Of a stretch of 64,000 nucleotides of DNA, positions 12,281-21,434 are shown piece by piece. A program made the position numbers and the translations under genes. The stretch comes from Gordius sp. MW1 (lineage: Eukaryota > Nematomorpha > Gordioida > Gordea > Gordiidae): NCBI GenBank assembly GCA_964036665.1, contig OZ038527.1, forward strand, positions 26,881,901 to 26,945,900, given 5' to 3'. The notes under the pieces are model-generated. The model was given only the letters and a program-made list of their open reading frames with translations, was not told where the DNA came from and did not search any database. How positions within the stretch are numbered: the first letter of the stretch is position 1; each line of letters starts with the position of its first letter.

Positions 12281-12581
12281 GATATATCAACATTTATTGG
12301 CACTTTGTTAAAAGTATTTTCATTTTTCTTCTTATTTAACGTGCAAAAAATTACAAAATTAGATTTTTTAATTTATTTAGCCACGCAGGAGGGGGGGGAC
12401 ACGACCGACCTATAATAATAAAATTAATTGACGTGAAGAAAAATAAGCAAAAAATGGTTTTGATATGTTTCAAAGTGCGTAAAAAGTTTTCATTCCGCAA
12501 CACATGCCTACTGCATTTATCACACTAGCTACACGATAGATAAGATGCGCAGCAGTAGGTGATGAGGGCGCTTCTGTTCAA

Positions 12582-12798
12582 AATGTCAATCGTCCATAAT
12601 GCCAATGCTTTAGACCGCCAATGGCTTAACCAATCAAAATTAAGGGGTAGGGTTAGGGTTAGGGTTAGGGTTAGGGAATATTATAAGTACAATAATAAGT
12701 ACACATAGATATAATATAATCATTATAATAGAATTAACTGTATAATGAGCTATTACTTAAAAATAATACAGTCATTGGCATTGTGGATGATTGGCATT
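12582..12798. mobile_element. 217-bp MITE carrying an interstitial TTAGGG tract
   Basis: Imperfect inverted ends: AATGTCAATCGTCCATAATG with GCCAATG at 12582-12607, and CATTGGCATTGTGGATGATT with GGCATT at 12773-12798. The core includes four tandem TTAGGG repeats, starting GGGGTAGGGTTAGGG at about 12645. Telomeric sequence inside a small TIR-bounded unit suggests capture or an internal repeat rather than a chromosome fusion. Confidence 0.7.
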
Positions 12799-12799
12799 A

Positions 12800-13620
12800 T
12801 GAATGCGATTCGATGAGGGCAGGGCGTTTGATTGACGTTCGATACAACGTCATAACGCATAAAACAAAATATCTCGAAAACTACTGGACCGATTTGGCTG
12901 GAACATATCTTAAAACACGCTCCGGAGTTGCAGGAATAAACTGTGAAATTTTGAGCCAAATCGGTTTGGTAGTTCTCCAAAATTAGTGGCGGCATATATA
13001 CACACACATATATACATAGTTTCATTTTTACATATAAGATAATAAAAGCTTCTATCCTATTTCCTATAAAAGTTAATATTTTTGTTAGACATATCAATTA
13101 ACTCTTCTTCATCTTAATCTCCTGTTAACTCACTCTCAGATTCATGACTACTCATGTTGATATAATCATCAGAATCTCAAGAATTACTTGATAAATGTTA
13201 TAACTGTTATTATATACCATCTTCAGACAAAGAACTATCAAAAATACTGCATTTTTTAAAATTAGACATTAAAAAATCAAAAAATGTGGGAAAAATCACA
13301 CAAATAAGCACTTTAAAATACCACGAGGAAAAATTATCATGTTAAAATTAGAGTTTAAAATTTGAATATTTTAAATACAAAGAGATGTATACAAAAAATT
13401 TCTTAACAAATGGGTTTACAACAATGGGTTTTAATAATATATTTCAAAAAAAATGTTGAATTTTTCTTTTCATTTTATGGAAGGTGGGGTCGTGGAAGAC
13501 CCCCGGCAGATAAACTCTCTATCTTAAAAACTATTGGATAAAAACTTGCCAAATTTTGAGGAGATATTCTAAGGTAAATTTTGTTAAGCTACTGAAAAGA
13601 TGAAATTGTGATATTCACTA
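12800..13620. other. No gene recognised
   Basis: AT-rich sequence with a few repeat-like phrases (for example CTCGAAAACTACTGGACCG near 12870) and a short dinucleotide run near 13000. I see no exon-like block. Short frames on both strands lack any recognisable motif. Confidence 0.4.
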
Positions 13621-13639
13621 ATTTATTTTGTACAGCATT

Positions 13640-13689
13640 TTTAAACGGCTTGGGGTCATTATGACCCCACCCGACCTACGAAGTGTTAA
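13640..13689 (-). repeat. piggyBac-like right terminus
   Basis: GGGGTCATTATGACCCC, then CCGACCTACGAAGTG, then TTAA (13686-13689). In complement this is TTAA plus CACTTCGTAGGTCGGGT, matching the left end at 8201. The two ends are correctly inverted. Confidence 0.5.
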
Positions 13690-13849
13690 ATTTGCTGGCC
13701 CTAGCCCATTAAGTTATTCCATACATTCAGCATTTGTTTATTTAATTTGGTGTCATTGGGGAGGGGGAGGGCGGGTTTTAGCAGAAAACCCTACCAATTC
13801 CTACGTCACTGGGCAGAGAGCACATTATATTGATATAGTTGAATAAAAC

Positions 13850-14046
13850 TTATTTTTTAAGAAATTTAAGATTAATAGTAACTATATCGTCGATTGTTTT
13901 GGGGCTCCATAAGGATAATCCTCTCGAACTACATCCCTTTGATGCCACATCACCAACTAACATGTCTTCCGTCGAAGCAATGATACAGACCTCTCTATTA
14001 GGATTAACTCTGATTCCTTTGTCGGGGCAAGGCAAGCTACAATAAG
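13850..14046 (-). CDS. Terminal exon of an unrecognised cysteine-rich protein
   Basis: Minus-strand exon with a strong acceptor (pyrimidine-rich TTCTATTTCCTAG before 14046) and an open frame to the stop at 13850-13852. The phase joins the upstream exon 14121-14266 by a 74-bp intron. The encoded segment starts YCSLPCPDKGIRVNPNREVC and ends LKFLKK. Cysteine spacing suggests a secreted or extracellular domain; I do not recognise the family. GC content is higher than the flanking repeats, and splice signals and phase agree, so I judge it a real coding exon. Confidence 0.6.
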
Positions 14047-14120
14047 CTAGGAAATAGAAGATGAGGGCATAAAATAGACAAAACTGTGAGATGGGTTAAT
14101 GTATGCATTAAATTAATTAC

Positions 14121-14266
14121 TGCATTCGCTAGCATCCAGCATCGGAGTCAAACAATAATTATCATCGTATTGCATGTACAGTTTCCGTAAAAAACCTTGT
14201 TTACTGAAGGTCAAACACTGTTTGATTGGGTGTCCATAGGGAGTAACCTCCTGTATACCGTCTCTC
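14121..14266 (-). CDS. Penultimate exon of the same cysteine-rich protein
   Basis: Open minus-strand block containing VTPYGHPIKQCLTFSKQGF and YDDNYCLTPMLDASEC, ending at the donor GCA|GTAATT. Its last base completes a Thr codon with the next exon. The 5' limit is less sure: AG dinucleotides occur at several places around 14260-14268. Function unknown. Confidence 0.55.
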
Positions 14267-15442
14267 CTTTGACAAAAAATTTAAAATGAATTTTCCAAAT
14301 ATATGGAAAAATTCATTGATATTTATGAAACTCTAGTTAAATTAATTTGAGATTTGATATTATAAATCTACTAATTTTTAAGAATTTATATACAAAAATT
14401 TTCCCTCAGTGTGTGTTTAAAAATGAAAAAATAATTGATTCCCAATGACTTCTCTAAAAAATTATTTTAACTTGAGGAAGAAGCTAACACAAGCCAAATT
14501 TAAGTTTTTAGAGGTAATTTATAACCTAATTTTTCTAAGCGTTAAACATGCTTATTTATACATAATTTACATTTTCTGATTTTAGAAATTGCGAGTGTCA
14601 TTACCACTAGAAAAGAGAATGATAATATAACAGAATATTTTTTTTTTTGGGGGGGGGGGGGGGTTCCAGGCTGTGCTGTGCTTTGGCAAAATTTGCGGAC
14701 TAGGCTTAAACTATATTTATTGTTAACGGGCCGGGACCGCGTTTTTTATTGTACAAGTGAGCCAATTAAGCCTGAAAGGCCCATGCATGTGGTTATTTAT
14801 AACAATGGCCCTGGTTGGTACATGCAGAAAAATTGAAAGAAGCTCTTTGGGAATTGCATCCTTGAAAGAATTTCATAAATTTAATTGTTAATGCTTTTTT
14901 AAAGTACACAAAATTCAAAGTTGATATTAAATGTATATACAATTTGATTAAATTTTGTTTAATCGAACTATTTTTGACATTAAGTGAAAACATTTCCCGT
15001 CCTCCCCTCCATTTAGGCAATCCTCTTTACACATATTAGCAAAGCGCTTAAAATGATTGCACACTTTTTAATTACCGCCTTTAACAATGATATTAAATCG
15101 TTCTTTATGATAATTTAATCTAAAATTAACCATTACAATGCCATGGTTCTAATCACAGTCTAAAATTGTCATTTGGGTTTAAAATATAGTAATTCTTATG
15201 CGTTTATATGCTATGTTAGTGGATCTAGTTTTATCACAGACTAGTTTTATACCATATATCAGCCGTGTAGTTTATGTGTTTGCATCTGGGATCAAGGCAA
15301 GCAATTAGGGTTATGTCGGGTTATATACTTCAAAGATTCCCTGTTGAGCTAGATCCGTGATGGTAATCCATGCCGTGATTATACCAACTTTTTCTTGAAT
15401 CCAAAACTATTTTAATAAAAGATATTTGCAGTTTAATATTTC

Positions 15443-15620
15443 CATGGGTGTAGCCAGCATTGGAATTAGAGGGGGGGAGCAATAATGATCCAAAAATTCT
15501 TTAAAATTTAATATTATATCATGGCTAAAATTATTAAAAATTATCATTTTGCCAATCCCTAAATCATTATTGCCCAGCCCCCTGTAATAATTCAATAATT
15601 TGCCCTGGGGTAAACATATC
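15443..15620. mobile_element. CATGGGCGTAGCC-family MITE, partial
   Basis: Starts CATGGGTGTAGCCAGCATTG, then G-rich, CAATAATGAT, and an inverted CAAATCATTATTGCC-type block. The far end is degenerate. A second partial member (15870-16011) ends GACTACGCCTATG; the two bracket an exon of the cysteine-rich gene. Confidence 0.65.
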
Positions 15621-15651
15621 ACTTTATGAAATAATATTAATAACTATGTAC

Positions 15652-15810
15652 CAACTCTTCCGGTTGGTAAGATTCATAAATTTTAGCGCCCGACTCCTCG
15701 CAAGTGGGCACAGTGCCGCTGCATCTCAATTTACTATCATCGTCAATCAAAATGCATCTGATAGTCAAAGCATGATCTAAGGGACAAGCATTAGGTAGGA
15801 CAAGGATTTT
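15652..15810 (-). CDS. Upstream exon candidate of the cysteine-rich protein
   Basis: A 53-codon open block on the minus strand between an acceptor ending CACCGTAG and a donor TTG|GTACAT. It contains NACPLDHALTIRC, LRCSGTVPTC and IYESYQPEEL, so it is cysteine-rich like the two exons downstream. Its 3' phase does not fit exon 14121-14266 directly, so an exon between 14270 and 15650 is probably missing from this model. No homologue recognised. Confidence 0.5.
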
Positions 15811-15869
15811 CTACGGTGTATGTGAAATAATTTGTAAATTAATTTTTATGTAAATTCTTTGCATTTGAA

Positions 15870-16011
15870 TAAGAAGGGGGCAATAATGATTTAGGGGGGA
15901 GTCAAATTTTTTTTTTTAATTTTTGCCATAATTTTAATAAATTTTGAAGGATATTTCGATTTAGGGGGGGGGGCAGGCGTCTCTCCCTGCCTCTCTTTGA
16001 CTACGCCTATG
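15870..16011. mobile_element. CATGGGCGTAGCC-family MITE, right half
   Basis: GGGGGCAATAATGATTTAGG, an AT core and a terminal G/C run, closing with GACTACGCCTATG. Left end missing. Confidence 0.6.
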
Positions 16012-17170
16012 AAGGAGTCAATAAAATGTACTTAATAACGAATATTTATATTTAGCTTTATACGATAATTAATCGAAATCAAATTTAAAAATACGATGCG
16101 ATGTAATTTATATTGTAATTTAGATCTTTGAAATGTTAACCAAGCTATGATTTCTATGTCGTGTGCAGGTGAGTTTTTAAGGACTAGAAATGAAAATTAT
16201 GATTATGTAATAATATTTTTAAAATTACTTGAATAATTTTTTTAATAACCTGTTTAAAAACCTCAACAAGGATAATTATTTATAATTAATCCTTAAAGAT
16301 TAATTTATCATGCGATTTAGACATGGGTTGGTTACAGGAAATGTTTGTTAAAATGTTTATTAATTGCACAAACAAAACATAATATAAAAATTACCCAATA
16401 TATCCAAGATAGCTCTTTTAAATAGGACTAGAAGCCAAAAACATTGAAAACCGATATATGTCAAATTCATGTAGCTTATGTGAATGTTCTACACAAAATA
16501 ATTACTATTCTAGAAATATTAATAATATTTTTTATTCGTGAAACCTTTTACATACCTGAACTTGCTATAAATAAATGGGCTGTTATAACTAACAGCAATT
16601 AATGTGATTTAAAGATATCTAAATTAAACTGTATGAATTGATTAAATAATATACCACTTTCTACAAAAAATTAGAATAAATGCAATGTATATGCCTCAAT
16701 CGGTTTTATAGCTATAATCCAGTGACTTAGCTTGCATTTTTCGCTTGCGCGTAAGCCAAACTTTGATTTTAAACAAGTGGGCAGGAGTAAATGGCGATTT
16801 ATAAATATCATCCTCATAGACAGAGTCAAACTTAATAACACAGCTCTACAAATATTGACTTTGTGATTGTATCCCGCAATCTGACAAATAATTCTGATAG
16901 AGAATTTTGCGCTGAAAAATAATATGTTTTTAGTTTTTTTTCTACGATTACCAGCTGATATATGAGTTTGAAAGTGCCAAAAATGCTCTTTTTAGGCCTT
17001 TTTAAGGCTAAATTGCCATGTCATTTTTAATATTTAGTGAAAAATAGTAATATATTCATGTAGATTAAAGTTTCAACTATATGTCCATTTTTTTATTTTT
17101 TTATATCACCCTTATACTCAAATTTATACGCATTTGCGTAAACCCCTTCTCCTTATCAAAATTCATCCCA
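16012..17170. other. AT-rich stretch without a recognisable gene
   Basis: I see no coding block with recognisable motifs, no TIR pair and no tandem array. Confidence 0.4.
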
Positions 17171-17269
17171 CAATGTCTGGTAAACGGAGATTAGAGTTCA
17201 TACTGCGTACACGATGTTTACTAACACATATCTCTCTCCCTTCTCCTACTCTCCTCTCTTTCTCCTCCA

Positions 17270-17490
17270 CTCCCGCCCCCTTTATGTGTGCTTGGATAGA
17301 TATGGGGGCGGGATGGAAGAGATGTAGAAAGGATAAGGGGGGGGGGCAAACACCCCCCCCCCCCCCCCATCTCCCTTCTGGTGAGAAAGAGCATAGAAAA
17401 TAAGGGGGGGGGCAAAACACCCCCCCCCCCCCCCTCCCCATCTCCCCTCTAGTGAGAAAGAGGATAAAAAATAAGGGGGGGGGCAAAGTT
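17270..17490. repeat. G/C-run minisatellite, ~66-bp units
   Basis: Three degenerate units, each with a long G run, the bridge CAAAACACCC or similar, a long C run, then CATCTCCC..CTAGTGAGAAAGAG. In complement the unit matches that of 33184-33383. Adjacent G and C tracts could form a hairpin or quadruplex. The proline-rich open frames here are by-products. Confidence 0.85.
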
Positions 17491-17879
17491 CTTAATTTAT
17501 TTATGATATATAATATGAGCAAATATTGTAAGTTACTAAATTTTAACAAATAGCAATTCAATCTACTATCTGCTCGAGCTCCTGCTAAATTTTTTAACAG
17601 ATTTGGCTGCTTCGACTAACCTCACGAGCATTTTTACGTGCTACTGTTAAAACTATTGCACCGAACAGTTAGCACTCATTGTGCTAAACTAGCATATAAA
17701 TAGCTACTGTTCGTGCTCGCGTTTTTAGTTTGAGCTGCTTAGCAATATAACAACTATAGGTAATAATTTATCATATTAAATATATATTTAAAGCTATCAT
17801 CAGAAGAGTGGCACATGATGGTCTCAGAACCTATTATTATAACAATGAACAGTTTAGAAAATATATAAGGCGAATTTTA

Positions 17880-18700
17880 GCCTTGCCATTCTTGAAGGAG
17901 CGATGTGCGGAGAATATTTAGTGCTATCATTTTTGATCCTCTTGTAATGGCTGACCAAAAGATGAGGATCTTTTTTGTATATGTCAATGATGTATGATGA
18001 ATTGACAATATATCACTATTTGTATATTCAATCACATAATATATAAATAAAACATACCTTCTTAGAACTAAATTTTGCACATTACATATACCTTATTAAA
18101 AGTTTAAATGTCTATATCTTAGTCTAAAAAATATTCTAAAATGGTCATCACTAACAACATTAAGATATTTTCTTAATAACTCATTTGTAAATTCACTTGT
18201 AGTGTGTAATTTTAACTGTTCAAGTATTAATCTAAATGCAAAATTAGAATTTTTGATAGTGGGCCTCTTAGTTTTCAGATTTTAATATAAAAACAAGCAA
18301 TAATATTAAAAAGACCATCATTATCCATAATCATAAATAAGAATAAAGGGAAATGATAGGACTTTAATTTATAAGTAGTATCAATGAATAATAAATCAGG
18401 ATATTTAGAATATTTTTGATGCTGTTGTTGTGTTTAGGAGAACAAGCCACAAAACACATTCACAATATGTACGTCTACATAATTCTCAGTAATATCTAAG
18501 ACATTGATGAGGGAAAGCATTCTTCTTGCTTTTTATTCGACTTCTTAATCTTTATATTATAGAGATCTCTTAAAAATGTTTTGAAGCTTAAGGACATTGG
18601 CATCAATGTCATATATATACCAGAATCCCTGTTTCTCAATATCTAATTTTCTTTGCTTAGGAAGATGATGAAAATAGTCTTCATCTAAAATATACAATGA
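17880..18700 (-). pseudogene. MULE-type transposase remnant
   Basis: Read on the minus strand, 18600-18690 gives LDEDYFHHLPKQRKLDIEKQ. About 18290-18430 gives PDLLFIDTTYKLKSYHFPL followed by FMIMDNDG, which resembles the first catalytic Asp block (LLFIDATYKL) of MULE/ZSWIM-like transposases. 18120-18250 gives ILEQLKLHTTSEFTNELLRK. Stops and frame changes separate the blocks. No ends identified. Confidence 0.6.
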
Positions 18701-19549
18701 TTATATACAAACTAATACATTGGTATTGCTTCCCTCCCAGCATATTTTTGCTCTAAGGCAGATGCAAGGGTTAAGCCTTTAATAAGTTTCATTATGTTCT
18801 ACAAGGTGGCACAAACATGAAGTTCAAAAAACTTAGTTTAAATTACACTTGTTCCATTACAACAGAGAATATCAAAAGAAATGCCTTGGACCTAAATGTA
18901 AAATATAATAAAATTAAGAATTTGCGAGAGCAGCTATTTCAGCCAACATCTATAATAGAATATTATGCACTTTGGAAGATCCTCTTCTATCTTTGATTGA
19001 TCTTGTAGGAATGCAAAACTTGCTATCTATGGCAACTACAATGAAATAAAAAAGGGTAATTATCTAACAGACATTTATAAACCTTATGAGGAATTTTAAG
19101 GTCAAACTTAGAAATTGAAATATAAAAAAGTCCTATTTTACTTAATGAAAACATTAGATCAAGTATTCTAATTTTATTTTAATTTAATTTGTTTTAAATA
19201 AGTAATAATCATGTGTCAAAATTTACAAGTGAGTTATTGTCATTATACAACATTGTCTTTTAGACATTAACAATGTACTAATGTCATCAAAACCTTGCCA
19301 TGGATATGGCAAGGCCCGTCACCTAAAAAGCAAGTTTTAATTAGGCTAATAATACATTAATTTAGATATCAAAAGTCCTAAAGGCACTTAGAAAATATCT
19401 TATGAAGAAAATTTATTAACACAATGGTATTAATTTAAAGAAACATGATAATTCTTTATTTTCATAATATTTGAATTTGTTTATAGCTTCATTTAGTTGA
19501 TTCCACTATGATGTTTTCAAAATGTATCTTCATAAATTCTTAAACATAC

Positions 19550-19790
19550 AAAAATTACCTAAATATATCAAATATATAAAAAATTAAATAAATACCATAG
19601 TCAATTCCTATTTTTTCTTAGCTTCAATAAATTGGTTTCATGTAAGAGTTCCTCTCAAAAAATTACTAAAATATAAATTCTTGAAAGAATAACTAAATAT
19701 ATCCAATATATAAAATTAAACAAATACCATAATCAGTTCCTATTTTTCCTTTGCTTCAATTAATTGATTCAGGGAACCCCTCTAAATCCC
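19550..19790. repeat. Two direct repeats of ~125 bp
   Basis: The phrase AATACCATAGTCAATTCC, CTATTTTTTCTTAGCTTCAA recurs about 125 bp later with small changes (AATACCATAATCAGTTCC). Each copy is preceded by AATATATAAAAAATTAAA-like sequence. Confidence 0.7.
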
Positions 19791-20639
19791 GAAACGCCAG
19801 AATCCCGAAACTACGATTTGGCCATGACTACGATTTCAAATTTCCATATGTACGATTTCGAAACTTACAATTGGCACATTAGTTTTAGTTTTAAAAAAAT
19901 GGATAGAAAAACGAAGTAGTCGTGTAAAATGAATTGGCCTAAAAATAATTAAATGAAAAAGACTCTCAATCTTACCCGCTTGGAAGGATACCTTTATTCA
20001 GGATCAGAGCCTTTTTGCTATTCCTAATTGGAGTTTAATTATCATATCAACAAATTTTTATTATTACTTTCCTATCCTCAAACAATTTGGATGGATCTTT
20101 GAAAATTCTGAATCTTATTCTCTAAACTTTACTCTCTGGAACATATTATTTCTACTATTTTGTGTGGTTTGCCGGACCCGGATTCATCATAATATTTAAA
20201 AGACAACTTTAAAAGAGGATTTAGCCTGGGATGGCAAAGAAGGGATCATAAAAACAGCTAATTCCTGGACAATCAAAAACCATGACAAATAAGACAATAA
20301 TATTTCAACTACAATATTAATATTTTTTTTAAATAAATTTATTGATAGTTAATAATGATAAATTTTTGTGCCTCATTAACTTAAATTAGGATAATAGTTT
20401 AACTATCATTTTTTAAGACAAGGAAACTTGGTATAGTTTGTTTATATGTTTTGCTGAAACTTACCTATCTTACCATATTTCTTATAATGCATATATAATT
20501 ATAAACTTAAACTAATATATCAGTTTAACTATTATTCTTTATAAGTCAGGGGAACTTGGTATAGTTTGTTGTACGTTTGCCAAAACTTACTCTTAATATA
20601 TTTCTTATAATGCATGTATGATAGCAAGAGTTCAAATCT

Positions 20640-20965
20640 GCACCCGCAGCTTTCAATAAATCGTAGACCCCTTGGTTGTTAAACTCCCGGATAAAAATCG
20701 TCTGCCTCTAATTAAAACTCTCCTTTAGGGTCAGGGTCAATTACACTTTCCATAAATCGCAGACGACTTAGTTGTTGAACTCTAGGATAAATCGTCTGCT
20801 TTTAATTAAAAGATCCACTACCCTTTAAGTTAGGAGATTTCGTCTGCTTTTTCCCTAAGTTAGGAAATTTCGTCTGCTTTTACACCTTTAGGTTACTAAC
20901 TCGTATATTACATATCGTCTGCTTTTCCCCTAAGTTAGGAAATTTCGTCTGCTTTTACTCGTATA
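20640..20965 (+). repeat. CGTCTGCTTTT repeat cluster in the LINE 5' UTR
   Basis: At least six copies of ATCGTCTGC or TTCGTCTGCTTTT; four are preceded by CCTAAGTTAGGAAATTT or close variants, and two by CTCGTATATTACA. They lie 0.5-0.8 kb before the ORF and could be promoter monomers or structured RNA; no direct evidence for either. Confidence 0.75.
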
Positions 20966-21434
20966 TTACAATATTTAGCTTATATTTCCATTCTTATAAG
21001 CATCGATAAAAGGATAAATAGCACGCGCGCGCTTTTTGACTTCGATACTAGATCTCTAATTTTCATTATTCATAGTTAAACAAATACTAAATCCCTCCCC
21101 CGAAGAGCATTCATAAGAATATCCTGGACAAAATACAAACAATCACTATAAAAAACAAAAAATCCAAGATTAAGTCTAATTCTATCCACTTTTTAAATCA
21201 ACGGAAAATTCCATAACGCCAAATTTAAAAACCCTAAAGAATAATCACCATTTAGCAGTCTTATATGACATCGACGCATAAAGATATCTTTAAGTTCCCC
21301 TTGTTCTGACAAAATCTCAAACAGCAAACGCAATACTGTCACCACGGCTTACAAAGAATTTATACCCTCAAACTAGAACCGAGTCTTTCTATATACCTGC
21401 CTTGCTACCTGCGTACCCCATCAGATAAAGAAAT

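Noticed and set aside
12753-13097. 114-codon minus-strand frame
   Set aside because: Overlaps the TTAGGG-containing MITE end and a dinucleotide run; no recognisable domain.
17134-17561. Proline- and glycine-rich frames on both strands
   Set aside because: Made of the G/C-run minisatellite.
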